From Flaccisagitta enflata (Eukaryota; Chaetognatha; Sagittoidea; Aphragmophora): a stretch of DNA of 64,000 nt. How positions within the stretch are numbered: position 1 is the first letter of the stretch; each line of letters begins with the position of its first letter. Positions 36,325 to 50,153 of the stretch are shown here, piece after piece. Both the position numbers and the translations under genes were made by a program. The DNA lies in assembly GCA_965153355.1 (NCBI GenBank), contig OZ231126.1, forward strand, positions 12,834,001-12,898,000, read 5' to 3'. The notes beneath the pieces were generated by a model. It did not search any database. It was not told where the DNA came from and was given only the letters and a program-made list of their open reading frames with translations.

Positions 36325-36508
36325 AGAAGAAGAAGAAGAAGAAGAAGAAGAAGAAGAAGAAGAAGAAGAAGAAGAAGAAGGTGAAAAAGTAGAAGAAGAA
36401 GAAGAAGAGGTAGAAAAAGAAAGAATAGAAGAAGAAGAAGAAGAAAAAGAAGAAGAAGAAGAAGAAGGAGAGGAAGAAGAAGAAGAAGAAGAAGAAGAAG
36501 AAGAAGAA

Positions 36509-36540
<32 letters not shown>

Positions 36541-36590
36541 AGAAGAAGAAAAAGAAGAAGGAGGAGGAGCAGAGGGAGGATGAGGAGGAG
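36025..36590 (+). repeat. (AAG)n array with GGAGAAG blocks
   Basis: About 570 bp purine tract. Pure AAG blocks alternate with GGAGAAGTAG-type variants. Lys-rich and Leu-rich frames are artefacts. Confidence 0.97.
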
Positions 36591-36659
36591 GAAGAGGAAG
36601 AAGAAGAGAGGGTTGGAAGGCATTTGGATGGGTGGTGAAGGGAATTTGATGGGTGGTCG

Positions 36660-37673
36660 GATGTTTAGCATTTCAAATGATCTCTTCTTTTAAGCAGTCA
36701 ACAATTTCCCCCTTTTTTGTGGTCGACTCCTAACAGGTCGAGTTGTCTGTGGGAACACTAATAGCATTAGTAACACATAATCAATGGCATTAGTAATACA
36801 TTTGTTATCGCAAAAAAGCTATGGACATATCTGGGAATGGCTGACTGAGGCCAAGTGGAGAATGTAAACCCGATATTGCATTGGAAATTCCAATTTTGAA
36901 TGGAATTGAAAGAAATGAACGTTCCTTTGTTTTGCTAACGCATTTCTTAATGCTCATATCATTCATTCTTTCAATCATTCCTTCATTCAGTTACTTCGAT
37001 AAGACAGCTTCACGAAAAGGCATGATTTGTTCCAGTCCCTTGTCGTGCGCTTTAGTGAAGTGCAACTGTACCTTTTTCTCTTCCTTCTTATCCTTCTGCC
37101 TTCCTTCCTTACCTTCTTCCTTTCTTCTTTTCTTTCTCTTTTACTTCTTTGCTTCCTTTGTTCTTTTCTCTTGTATTTTATCGGCGTGTTTGAAGTTCTT
37201 TTTCTGCCGCCTTTGACATGTCTTACGCGTCATTTCCAAGCAGTTTTTCGCCTTTTTAAAACGCCTTCTTTAAGTTCTTTTTAAACCTTTTTCCTGCCTT
37301 TATTAATATGATTTTATCCGATCCCGTTGACATTGAGCTTGTAATTTCCAGGTAATATTCTTTGTAACACAAAAAACTGGCGAGAGAAAGACTGACAGAC
37401 TGGCAGTCTGATTGATGGAAAATGAAAAAAAGAAAATATGACACGGTCTTCGGAAATTCGCGATTTTCACTGCCGCAGCCAATTTTTCACTCAATAGAAA
37501 AATCGATCAAACACTTCCACTGAAGGGTCCAGAGTATGTGGATGTGTACACTCACTAAGAATTTGCATGGAAATCTCGTAGGGATGACTTAAACAATGTG
37601 AAATGTATCAATAAATTACGAAAAAATCAGACATTTTCTGGAGAAAATTTTCTTTTATCACTAGATGAGACCT
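36660..37673. other. Unique DNA with a pogo-like end fragment
   Basis: At 36990-37072, AAGGCATGATTTGTTCCAGTC then GTGCGCTTTAGTGAAGTGCA and ACTGTA match the right end of the MITE at 46816-46989. The left end is not found. No gene is supported in the rest. Confidence 0.45.
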
Positions 37674-37816
37674 CACGGAAAACTCTTGATTTGCATAGAA
37701 AATGACAAATTCAAAAAACTAAGAACATGGCCCTCGTCCAAAGACCCGTAGGAAGGAAGCCATGTTCTTGGAAATGCAAAAAAGTTCGTCTTGAAGCAGA
37801 TTAAGAGTTTTCCGTG
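37674..37816. mobile_element. Hairpin element, copy 1
   Basis: CACGGAAAACTCTT and AAGAGTTTTCCGTG are inverted repeats. An inner pair AGAACATGGC / GCCATGTTCT is also inverted. Inner sequence (ACATGGC ... GCCATG, GAAATGCAAAA) recurs at 59739-59877 and just right of it. Probably a MITE. Confidence 0.6.
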
Positions 37817-38350
37817 GGACCCTCTTTAGAATTTTATCACTCAGTTTTCAGTAGAACCATTTCCTAATCCATTACTATTCACTACTTTTATTGTTGATCT
37901 AAGATATTTTTCCCGCGAACGAGGGTGGAAAAAGTGAATTGATGTAGTTTTTGTTCCAAATCAGCACAGGGAAGCAATATTGTAAATAGAAACTCCACAA
38001 GTAGTATGTTAAATACACTGGCAAGAAAATCGCGTACTCAAAAGAAGCGTGTCATATGTGAGTGTTTGTATGAGAAAGAAATTCCGAGAGTGAGAATGGG
38101 AGAGATTTTTTTTTCTGCCCACCATTATCCTCTTAAATTACAACAATCATAAAAAAAGGGGGGAAAAAGAAGCACACATACACAAACACGCACTCAAAGT
38201 CAAAACGTTTGACTTTTTTGGTTCTTCGCCCACATGATTGAATCATTGAATCATCAATTGTTTTGTTCTGTACTAGAAAGCAGGAGGCGTCATATCAAAC
38301 TATCGTTTTCATGCATCTATACATTATTCTAATCATTCACTTTATTAACA
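37817..38350. other. Unique AT-rich DNA
   Basis: Nothing supported. Confidence 0.4.
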
Positions 38351-38829
38351 CAGTGATACCTCCGCTATAACGGAACCAAGATTAAAGGAAATCAGCCTGC
38401 ATGCGACACACCCCGCTTTGTTGTCGGTCGCTCGGTCGCTCGGTCTGTCACAATTCTACTGTTTTATCAATCGCATTTCTTAGAGTCATTTTAGGTCATT
38501 TAAGAGTATACTAAGTCAGTCTAAGTTATTCTAAGTCATCCTAAATATAAGTCTCGCACGCGACTTACAGATGATGACCTTGTTATTTATAGTTGCCGAC
38601 TCGCAACTCTATATGAGGTTTTGTCTGTCAGTCTGTTGGTAATGCTTAAGTTGTTATCGTTTTTAGGGGTGGAGGTTGTATTCCCTATTCACCAACCCAC
38701 GAAAATAGAGTAGCCTTTGGTTACTTATTGTTTCTTAGAATCAAATTAGCAATTACAAAAATCCACCTATAACAGATGAAATTTGTTGGTTCTTACTTCT
38801 TAGACATCCGCTTTTGCGGGGTTCCATTG
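38351..38829. mobile_element. pogo-like element hosting Helentron-like fragments
   Basis: CAGTGATACCTCCGCTATAA at the left and GCTTTTGCGGGGTTCCATTG at the right resemble the inverted ends of the elements at 4099 and 22557. TA follows on the right only. Inside are minus-strand Helentron-like pieces: 38389-38583 (GACACACCCCGCTTTG ... CTCGCACGCGACTTAC ... GACCTTGTT) and 38592-38640 (AGTTGCCGACTCGCAACTC). Confidence 0.5.
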
Positions 38830-38862
38830 TACCCGTATTTTAGTAGCATTTCTATAACTGGC

Positions 38863-38894
38863 TGTGTCCGTTGGTTGGTCTATCTGTCTGTCCA

Positions 38895-38928
<34 letters not shown>

Positions 38929-38957
38929 CACCTGGCGCACGTACTTGGCCTTGTTTC
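38863..38957 (-). mobile_element. Helentron-like fragment with (TGTC)n
   Basis: GTCCGTTGGTTGGTC, then about 12 TGTC units, then CCACCTGGCGCACG and TTGGCCTTGTTT. Only the core and 5' end of the family are visible, in reverse orientation. Confidence 0.5.
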
Positions 38958-39367
38958 TTCAGTTCTTTGTTTGTACCAGTACCAACCTAAACCAATTTTG
39001 GAGTGGATAATAAGCCGATTACAAATGACTTTATACAAAATGGTTAACTCATTGGTTAACAAATCGTTTCACGGCGTTAAGACTATTGTACTAGGGAAGT
39101 GAATCAGATTTTTTGTAGGTAAGGAGAGAGAGAGTTAGAAACTTATTACTCGAGTAAGGAGTTTGGCTCATTGGCTGTATGGGAACAAACAAGAATCTAT
39201 ATGAGTCTTTAGATCACATGAAATTTCATCCAGGTTCAATTACAGGTGCTTTTTGGTCGTCATATTGGTTCTGTCATAAGTCATGAGTCATACTGTTTGC
39301 CTATCCATCTGTCGCCTATTAATTGAAGCGCTTTTTTCCTCGTTATTGCCATTTTTTCTTATACCAT
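38958..39367. other. Unique DNA
   Basis: No supported feature. Confidence 0.4.
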
Positions 39368-39588
39368 CTAGCTCATAAATATACGGACACTTGAAAAAAA
39401 ACATCAATTTTGAAAAGGTGCTGCGTTTAAACAATTTAAGTTGCTGACACCAGATTAGGCCTATTTCGAAAAGTTGTCTAAAAACTTTCAAATGCGACCA
39501 ATCTGGGGTCATCAGCTTAATTTGCTTAAGCGCAGCACCTTTCTAAAGTTGATAATTATTTGCAGGTGTTCGTATATTCATGAGCTAG
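39368..39588. mobile_element. Palindromic MITE, about 221 bp
   Basis: CTAGCTCATAAATATACGGA and CGTATATTCATGAGCTAG are inverted, continuing inward through AAAAGGTGCTGCG / CGCAGCACCTTTC and TTTAAACAATTTAAG-like sequence. TA within the terminal CTAG could be the target duplication. Confidence 0.65.
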
Positions 39589-40186
39589 ATAGTATTTCTA
39601 CCCCTGCCAAATGACAAATTCAATGTCTGCTTTCGTATGCAATCAGGATAGACTGGTATTTTTAAAGTTGGGGCGTAACGACAGATAGGACAGAAAAATG
39701 GGACAGAAGATTGAAACAGAAGAATGGGACAAATAGATGGGACAAAATAATAGAACTCTGACTTTCTCAAGAATAAACCGTTTGGAATTACAAACACAAA
39801 TTGTAATATTCCAAATTTGCAGACGTCGTAATTGCATTAGTTGTATTGACAGCATTAACGGCATTAACGGCATTAACAGCTGCACATAACACCGTCGCCT
39901 CTTATGTTTAACTTTGAAGGCAAAAAAAGGCAAAAAGTCCCGCCTAATATAAGAGGAAGCAAGTTGTGTATGTAAGCTTTAAATTAATTTGACTTTATCA
40001 GTCGACAAACATGAAAGGGGATTACTCTCTTTTCTCTTTCATCTGTCTATGATCCTCCGTCTTCGTCTGTCCATCTGCTTCACTGTCTTTCTCTTTGACT
40101 ATCGATTTTTGTTGACTGTTATCCACTATAATTTATGTAATTGCATCCATCGGTGAGCATATACATCATGTGTGTGTTTCTTACTG
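39589..40186. other. Unique DNA
   Basis: A small (GGGACAnAAnA) repeat at 39686-39745. No gene supported. Confidence 0.4.
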
Positions 40187-40388
<202 letters not shown>

Positions 40389-40739
40389 CCTGGTTCTTCT
40401 TTGAAATTGTAGAGACCACCCGACGACAAGAGAGAATGTGTTCAGTAATTTGATAGAATTTCATCTTCTTTCTAACTTAGTGTGAACATCCTCTGGATAC
40501 AGATCCTTTTTCCGTTTCTTTTTCTTTTCTCCCACTCTTTTCTTTTCTTCTCCCTTTTTCTTCTTCTTTGCCATTATTTTGTTATTCCGACCAGATAATC
40601 CGATTTCCATTTTGCAGTTTTCTCAATTTCTTTCTCTCTCCCTCCTCAAATGTCGAATCTGTAGAACAAGGCAGAAAAATAAGAAAAACATTGTATATAC
40701 TGGTTGTTGTTTTTCTTGTTGGTTTTTTCGACAGTATCT

Positions 40740-40980
40740 CTCTGTCGATTTTTCTATCTACTTGTCTATCCTATCCATCTATCTATCTTTCTGTCCTTTC
40801 ATCCATGAATATCCTATCTCTTCATCCACCTCTCCATCTATTATCTATTATTTATCATGTATTATCTATTATCTATTATCTATTCATCTATCTTTCATTT
40901 TATCTATCTATCATTCTATCAATCAAACTATTGATATCCATATACAGCCATTTATCTATCTATCATTCCTAGATACACTC

Positions 40981-41042
<62 letters not shown>

Positions 41043-41095
41043 AATATATCTATTTTTCTATCTCTCTCTATCTATCTATCTATCTTTCTATCTAA
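40740..41095 (+). repeat. (TATC)n array, degenerate then pure
   Basis: TATC variants from 40750 become perfect at 40981-41042. The preceding 40385-40739 is pyrimidine-rich and has no visible gene. Confidence 0.95.
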
Positions 41096-41526
41096 TTTGG
41101 AAAAAAGTTTCAAAGATTCTTCGAATTTTTGAGACCTGCAGAGAAAAACGGTTTTCCCCTTGTTTTTTTAGGCGTTTTAGCAAGTTGATGTATTGATGCA
41201 AGTTGATGCATTCTCTATGATTAATAGTTTTTTAGCTATAATTTTTTTTCTTTTTGGTTCTTTTGCGTTTTCCCTGGAAATGAGATATTGAGTTAGTTGA
41301 AGTCCATTCAAACTTTGAATTGTCCCAGCTGTAAACTGTGCATGCTAGCAAAATAAGAAGTGCATTATAGAATTTGAGAAAGTTGCAGGCTTGGCCAAAA
41401 ACTTGTCAAAAACTGGCCAAGATTTATGAAATGCAATATTTGACTGATTTGACAGAGCTTGCCTGGTTATTTGGTGAAACTTTGCTGAATCAAAATATCA
41501 GAAATCAAAGTGAGAGGAAAAACAAA
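41096..41526. other. Unique DNA
   Basis: No supported feature. Contains a TTGATGTATTGATGCAAGTTG-like short repeat near 41183. Confidence 0.4.
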
Positions 41527-44500
41527 ACAAGGCCGGATGCAAGGCAATCCAGTCGCAGACGGTTGGGCAGGAGCAGTAATGTGAAAACCACTTGGAATTG
41601 AAAAATGTGACCTACCTACTAGATAGCAGACTCTGCCCCAAATTCAATCTGACAACCCCAGCCCGATGGTTTTTGCATTCCATATAGTCAAATAGAGGGC
41701 CCAGTGCCAATGAAGGGGTTTTTGAATGGATTTTGCAACCAGCTCTTTTCAAATTTTGATGCGCATAAAGTGGTGGCTGTAGTACAAATCTTGTTTTTAG
41801 GTCATTTCAATCTCAAAATTGGGTCACTTGGCCTGAGAAAAAAGACCCAAAATCCATGAGATTATAAAACTAGAGCCCAAGAGCTAACCAGTGGTGCAAT
41901 CCGCATGTTTCTATCTTCATTTGTTAAGATTTGAGAGCATTTCAAAGACGAGGCTCATGGAGGTAAAATTGCAGCCTCAATTTCAATGGCAATTTTGACA
42001 TTTTTCACAGATTTCAACATATTTTGGCTTTGGATAGACCAATTTGCATGAAATTGGTGACCAAATTAAAGAGTTTTTCCTGCTCTAGCTGATGGTAAAT
42101 GAATTTTTGATCGATATGACCACAAATTTTTTTTATTGACTGTAGAAGCAGGTTTAAAAAAGTCAATTTTTTTGGAAAATTTGTTAACTTTGGACAAAAA
42201 ATTCACCCACCTCTAATTTGAAAAATGACCTAAAATCCATGAGCAAAATAAACTACTGCTCAAGTGCTAACTAGTGGTGCAATCGGCATGTAGCTAAGCT
42301 GTGGCATTTAGATTTTACGGAACTTCAAAGATCAAAGGTTAAGTCAAAATGGCGATTTTTGGTTATTTTGGCCATTTTGGCCTCAAAATCGGGCACCTTT
42401 GGTTTGGAAATCAAAATAAAAATCCATGAGATTATAAAACTAGAGCTCAAGAGCTAACCAGTGGTGCAATCCGCATGTTTCTATCTTCATTTGTTAAGAT
42501 TTGAGAGCATTTCAAAGATGAGGCTCATGGAGGTAAAATTGCAGCCTCAATTTCAGTGGCAATTTTGACATTTTTCACAGATTTCAACATATTTTGGCTT
42601 TGGATAGACCAATTTGCATGAAATTGGTGATCAAATTAAAGAGTTTTTCCTGCTCTAGCTGATGGTAAATGAATTTTTGATCGATATGACTCCAAATTTT
42701 TTTTATTGACTGTAGAAGCAGGTGTAAAAAAGTCAATTTTTTTGGAAAATTTGTCAACTTTGGACAAAAAATTCACCCGCCTCTGATTTGAAAAATGACC
42801 TAAAATCCATGAGCAAAATAAACTACTGCTCAAGTGCTAACTAGTGGTTCAATCGGCATGTAGCTAAGCTGTGGCATTTAGATTTTACGGAACTTCAAAG
42901 ATCAAAGGTTAAGTCAAAATGGCGATTTTTGGTTATTTTGGCCTTTTTGGCCTCAAAATCGGGCACCTTTGGCTTGGAAATCAAAATAAAAATCCATGAG
43001 ATTATAAAACTAGAGCTCAAGAGCTAACCAGTGGTGTAATCCGCATGTTTCTATCTTCATTTGTTAAGATTTGAGAGCATTTCAAAGATGAGGCTCATGG
43101 AGGAAAAATTGCAGCCTCAATTTCAGTGGTTGTTTTTTGATCAATTTAGATGAAATTTGTGAGGAAATGAAAGATTTTTTTCTGCTCTTTAAAATGCCGC
43201 CAAGCGCAATTTGCTAACTTGATTCGTTTAGACGCAGTAGGCTTTCAAATTGAGGGGTTATTTGCGGGTTTTTTATCTTATTTTCTCAAAATAACAAAAA
43301 ATCGCCATTTTGGCTTAACCTTTGATCTTTGAAGTACTGTAAAATCTAAATACCACAGCTTAGCTACTCGCCGATTGCACCACTAGTTAGCACTTGAGCA
43401 CTAGTTTATTTTGCTCATGGATTTTAGGTCATTTTTCAAATTAGAGGCGGTTGAATTTTTTGTCCAAAGTTGACAAATTTTCCAAAAAAATTGATTTTTT
43501 TACACCTGCTTCTACAGTCAATAAAAAGAATTTAGGGTCATGTCGATCAAAAATTCATTTATCATCAGCTAGAGCAGGAAAAACTCTTTAATTTGGTCAC
43601 CAATTTCATGCAAATTGGTCTATCCAAAGCCAAAATATATTGAAATCTGTGAAAAATGTCAAAATTGCCACTGAAATTGAGGCTGCAATTTTTCCTCCAT
43701 GAGCCTCATCTTTGAAATGCTCTCAAATCTTAACAAATGAAGATAGAAACATGCGGATTACACAACTGGTTAGCTCTTGAGCTCTAGTTTTATAATCTCA
43801 TGGATTTTTATTTTGATTTCCAAGCCAAAGGTGCCCGATTTTGAGGCCAAAAAGGCCAAAATAACCAAAAATCGCCATTTTGACTTAACCTTTGATCTTT
43901 GAAGTTCCGTAAAATCTAAATGCCACAGCTTAGCTACATGCCGATTGAACCACTAGTTAGCACTTGAGCAGTAGTTTATTTTGCTCATGGATTTTAGGTC
44001 ATTTTTCAAATAAGAGGCGGGTGAATTTTTTGTCCAAAGTTGACAAATTTTCCAAAAAAATTGACTTTTTTACACCTGCTTCTACAGTCAATAAAAAAAA
44101 TTTGGGGTCATATCGATCAAAAATTCATTTACCATCAGCTAGAGCAGGAAAAACTCTTTAATTTGGTCACCAATTTCATGCAAATTGGTCTATCCAAAGC
44201 CAAAATATGTTGAAATCTGTGAAAAATGTCAAAATTGCCACTGAAATTGAGGCTGCAATTTTACCTCCATAAGCCTCATCTTTGAAATGCTCTCAAATCT
44301 TAACAAATGAAGATAGAAACATGCAGATTGCACCACTGGTTAGCTCTTGAGCTCTAGTTTTATAATCTCATGGATTTTTATTTTGATTTCCAAGCCAAAG
44401 GTGCCCGATTTTGAGGCCAAAATGGCCAAAATAACCAAAAATCGCCATTTTGACTTAACCTTTCATCTTTGAAGTTCCGTAAAATCTAAATGCCACAGCT

Positions 44501-45271
44501 TAGCTACATGCCAATTGCACCACTAGTTAGCACTTGAGCAGTAGTTTATTTTGCTCATGGATTTTAGGTCATTTTTCAAATTAGAGGCGGGTGAATTTTT
44601 TGTCCAAAGTTAACAAATTTTCCAAAAAAATTGACTTTTTTACACCTGCTTCTACAGTCAATAAAAAAAATTTGGGGTCATATCGATCAAAAATTCATTT
44701 ACCATCAGCTAGAGCAGGAAAAACTCTTTAATTTGGTCACCAATTTCATGCAAATTGGTCTATCCAAAGCCAAAATATGTTGAAATCTGTGAAAAATGTC
44801 AAAATTGCCACTGAAATTGAGGCTGCAATTTTACCTCCATGAGCCTCATCTTTGAAATGCTCTCAAATCTTAACAAATGAAGATAGAAACATGCGGATTG
44901 CACCACTGGTTAGCTCTTGGGCTCTAGTTTTATAATCTCATGGATTTTGGGTCTTTTTTCTCAGGCCAAGTGACCCAATTTTGAGATTGAAATGACCTAA
45001 AAACAAGATTTGTACTACAGCCACCACTTTATGCGCATCAAAATTTGAAAAGAGCTGGTTGCAAAATCCATTCAAAAACCCCTTCATTGGCCCTGGGCCC
45101 TCTATTTGACTATATGGAATGCAAAAACCATCGGGATGGGGTTGTCAGATTGAATTTGGGGCAGAGTCTGCTATCTACTACCTACCGACCGACCAACCAA
45201 CCTACCAACCGACCGACCAACTTACCGACCAACCGACACGGCAAGTTGTAGTCGCGTGTTTGCGACTAAAA
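41527..45271 (+). mobile_element. Helentron-like element split by a foldback element
   Basis: The 5' part (41527-41619) has ACAAGGCCGGATGCAAGGC, box CCAGTCGCAGACGGTTGGGC and GGAATTGAAAAATGTGA. The 3' part (45178-45271) carries the CCGA/CCAA core, ACACGGCAAGTTGTAG and hairpin AGTCGC-GTGTTT-GCGACT then AAAA. Removing 41620-45177 and one CTACCTAC restores a normal copy. Confidence 0.85.
41620..45177. mobile_element. 3.56 kb foldback element made of 570 bp repeats
   Basis: Ends TAGATAGCAGACTCTGCCCC / GGGGCAGAGTCTGCTATCTA, flanked by the 8 bp duplication CTACCTAC (41612-41619, 45178-45185). The arms are long inverted repeats. Each has a unique terminal part of about 230 bp and then copies of a 570 bp unit. 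The phrase AATCCATGAGATTATAAAAC starts at 41851, 42421 and 42991, and its complement ends at the mirrored points 43800, 44370 and 44940. The spacer is about 43133-43290. The 65-codon frames at 42636 (minus) and 43964 (plus) are the same unit in opposite orientation. No transposase. An 8 bp duplication suggests a hAT-mobilised element; a MULE-type foldback is the alternative. Confidence 0.88.
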
Positions 45272-45339
45272 AGGGACTCAACAAAGAGTAGACCCAGGTT
45301 TACGACTTTTTTTCCATTTGCGATATCCGCCTTTATTCG

Positions 45340-45380
45340 TACAGTAATGTATATAGATAGTATCTTTATACATTACTGTA
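45340..45380. repeat. Perfect short hairpin
   Basis: TACAGTAATGTATA and TATACATTACTGTA are perfect inverted repeats around 13 bp. TACAGT ends suggest a very short MITE relic with TA flanks. Confidence 0.75.
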
Positions 45381-45702
45381 CATATTCATCAATCAAGCTA
45401 CTGAATTAATAATCATGTCTGTCCAGCCTCGTTAATACATTACATCAACACAAAAAAAGCCTTTAGAGCGTTCTGACATATAGTCAAGTGTGGTACCATT
45501 TATTTCAATACTTTTTTTCTCAATCAATCAATATCTTTTTTTAATTCTGTCTTCTTTTTAATACTTTTTTTGTGCTCAAGTTCTCCACGCTGGTTGTTTT
45601 TGTCGGTCTAAAACAACCTTTTTTTTGTTTATCTCCAGTCTGTCTGTCTATCTGTATGCACATTTATCTCTCTCCCTCTCTCTCTATCTTCCTCTCTCTC
45701 TC

Positions 45703-45791
<89 letters not shown>
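45703..45791 (+). repeat. (TC)n microsatellite
   Basis: About 44 TC units. Confidence 0.97.
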
Positions 45792-45794
<3 letters not shown>

Positions 45795-46001
45795 CCATTT
45801 TTTTCCTCTCTCGTTCATTCACACAGTGAAGTGTTCCGCTATAATTTCTGCCAACGGCGGCTCCTTTGAGCTATTCACTTAATGTTTTTCTTGTATAATA
45901 ATTGATAAAGATAAATAAAATAGGGCGTATTAACAGCTTTCGTTTACATGATTCTCTTAATACTTCCTTTATTTGTGGGCTAACTCGAGACAGAAAAAAA
46001 T

Positions 46002-46815
<814 letters not shown>

Positions 46816-46989
46816 CAGTGGAGCACCGCTAGAGCGCACCCGCTAACAAGGCATGCCCGACTATAAGACATCTAACTTTCAGTCCCTTGAGAGATTTTGT
46901 AGTTATTTCTATATTGGCAATAAGGCAGCTTCATTATAAGGCATTATCTGGCCCAGTCCCTTGGCATGCGCTCTAGTGAAGCTCAACTG
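46816..46989. mobile_element. 174 bp pogo-like MITE
   Basis: CAGTGGAGCACCGCTAGAGC and GCTCTAGTGAAGCTCAACTG are inverted ends. TA flanks both sides (46814-46815, 46990-46991). A related right end is at 36990-37072. Confidence 0.75.
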
Positions 46990-47246
46990 TATGTATTTTC
47001 CTTCACATACATCAAAAGCCTCATTCAGCGTGAATTTGCCGATCAATCTCAGTACGAACATTCCTTTGAACAAAACTTGATTCTTTTAAATCAGTCTTAG
47101 TATGAACCTTACAACTCAACTTGATGATGATCTCGATAAAGGCACAAATTAAAAGAAAACCAAAATTCAAATTGAATAGAAATTCACCCCAGCCTTTCTT
47201 ACTTTGGTGCGTGCCGACACAACTGGAAAATGAAAATAGAAACGAG

Positions 47247-48108
<862 letters not shown>

Positions 48109-48123
48109 ATGAGAGAGAGAGAA

Positions 48124-48217
<94 letters not shown>
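48109..48217 (+). repeat. (GA)n microsatellite
   Basis: About 54 GA units with two GAAA variants at the left. Confidence 0.97.
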
Positions 48218-48220
<3 letters not shown>

Positions 48221-48254
48221 TCAACTGCGTGCGCTTTCAACTACGTGCGCTTTC

Positions 48255-48445
48255 AACTGCGTGCTACGCGACTGTAACCCTGCTCTGTCTGTCCGTCCAT
48301 CCATCGGTCGGTTGGTCCGTCACACTTTACTTTTTTTATTTTTGTGGTCTATGACCTCACTGCTCCTGCCCAAATACTCTAGTGACCTAGAATACAACCC
48401 CTGTCCACCCGCACGCGACTGGGGTAGCCGTGTATCCAGCCTTGT
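48255..48445 (-). mobile_element. Helentron-like element
   Basis: Stem remnant CTGCGTGCTACGCGACT at 48257-48273, CCTGCTCTGTCTGTCCGTC core, GTGGTCTATGACCTCACTGC, CCACCCGCACGCGACTGGGG and TGTATCCAGCCTTGTT. The phrase (C)TTTCAACT(G/A)CGTGC is repeated three times at 48218-48264, directly at the hairpin end. Confidence 0.8.
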
Positions 48446-48889
48446 TCCACCTTATTTTGCTCTTACTCAAGTATTGGCTTTTTTTGCTCATGAGCTCATT
48501 TGCATTTTGCAGCAAATTTGTATTCTTCTTCTCCGCGTCAATTTCTAGTTAGAACTTTTGTTTCCTATGTATTTCTGTGCATGATGACGTCATCCCACTG
48601 TCATGAAACTTTCATGTTTCTGAAAATGACAATAACAACACATGCCCTCTACCAATAAAGACGAATCTTGTTGTAGGAAAAAAGTTGTAAATGCTGAAAT
48701 ACAGAAAGAGAGAGAGAGAGTGAGAGAGAGAGAGAGAGAGAGAGGGAGAGGAAAGAGAAAAAATATTAGTAAAAAATTGCATTGTCCACAATTTTCTCAT
48801 TTTTTACCAAGATTTTGTCAGAATTTAACAATATATTATCTAGGCATGCCTGCAGCTTGTATGAAAAGTGAAAAAATATCCCTCACTAT

Positions 48890-49085
48890 AACCAAACTGA
48901 AATAAATGGGAGAGGGCCTTGTGAGCCCTCACTGACTAGTTAATACGCGCACCACTCCTAGTTTTCCATAAAACAGAATCTGAAAAACATTCCTTCTCAA
49001 TCTAACCCAAAAGCAAACAACTTACCAAAAGTAGTAAGGGCAATGATTGATACTTTTTTAACCAAAATTCAACAAATCACCTATT
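48890..49085 (+). repeat. Dispersed repeat, copy 2 of 2
   Basis: Second copy of the sequence at 31970-32155. Partial further repetition of ATCCCTCACTATA at 48880, 49182 and 49193 suggests local rearrangement. Confidence 0.6.
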
Positions 49086-49309
49086 AAGAAACCATACCCT
49101 TAGAGGATAGAATCGAGGTCAAGCTTAATGCGACCGCCGGACATTCCAATCCAAGGTACTGAGTAGTGTGAAAAGTGAAACAATATCCCTCACTATATCC
49201 CTCACTATAAACCAACTGGCCAACTCGATCTATTGCCAGCATGAACAACTTTCCCCTAGGATGAACTTAATTTTATTCAATATCTCAAACATGAAAAAAA
49301 AGAAAAAAA

Positions 49310-49520
49310 AAGAAGATTGTTAAAATCACTCAAAAACTACTGATCGCACAGAGTTCTGCCTGGCACCATTTGAAAGAGAAAAAAAATCAATTTTCATATA
49401 GCTATCAATTTCATGTGTAGTCCCATTTGGCCCCTAAAAAAATCACCAACTTTCACAAACACCTTACCTTACCTTACCAGAAAAATAGAAAATTGGATTT
49501 CTCTGCAGATCTAAAAAAGT
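49310..49520. repeat. Dispersed repeat, copy 2
   Basis: Second copy of 23930-24150: AACTACTGATCG, GCACCATTTGAAAGAG, GATTTCTCTGCAGATC and AAAAAGTCGAAG in the same order. Confidence 0.6.
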
Positions 49521-49562
49521 CGAAGGATTACGTTACTAAATCTAGCCTCAAACACACATATA

Positions 49563-50110
49563 CAGTCTGCGGACAAAACACAATAGGTATATATATCACT
49601 CCATTGGTTTTGATCCAACCCACTGATGTTGAACAGAAGGCTGTAAACAACAACTGGTTGTTGAAATTACAGCTGGCTGTTAAGCTACAAAGTTGGCAAA
49701 AATCCAACTTTCACCAAATAGAATAAGACCTGCAGATTCATAATCCTGATGAAATTCTGAGAAATTTGATATGTCACAACATATACTTTTATATGAAAAT
49801 AAAATTTTTTTATCAATGTTTAATTATAGTTTTTTATCAATGTTTAGTTATAATGCAATGTTAAAAAAAAATATTTCTTTTAAAAAGTGTTAAGTGTGAC
49901 ATATCAAACTTCTCAGAATCTCATCAGGATGATGAATCTGCAGGTTTCATTCTATTTAGTGAAAGTTGGATTTTTGCCAACTTTGTAACTTAACAGCCGG
50001 CTGTAATTTCAACAACCAGTTGTTGTTTTCAGCATTCTGTTCAACATCAGTGGGTTGGATCGAAACCAACGGAGTGATATATATACCTATTGTGTTTTGT
50101 CCGCTGACTG
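49563..50110. mobile_element. 548 bp palindromic MITE, TA target
   Basis: CAGTCTGCGGACAAAACACA and TGTGTTTTGTCCGCTGACTG are inverted ends with TA outside (49561-49562, 50111-50112). Both arms (about 230 bp) include AGGTATATATATCACTCC and the GTTGTTGAAATTACAGC(T/C)GGCTG region. AT-rich centre. Non-coding; the 99-codon frame overlapping it is an artefact. Confidence 0.87.
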
Positions 50111-50153
50111 TATATGCATATTAAAGCAGAAAAGACCGCAAAAGAATGATGCT

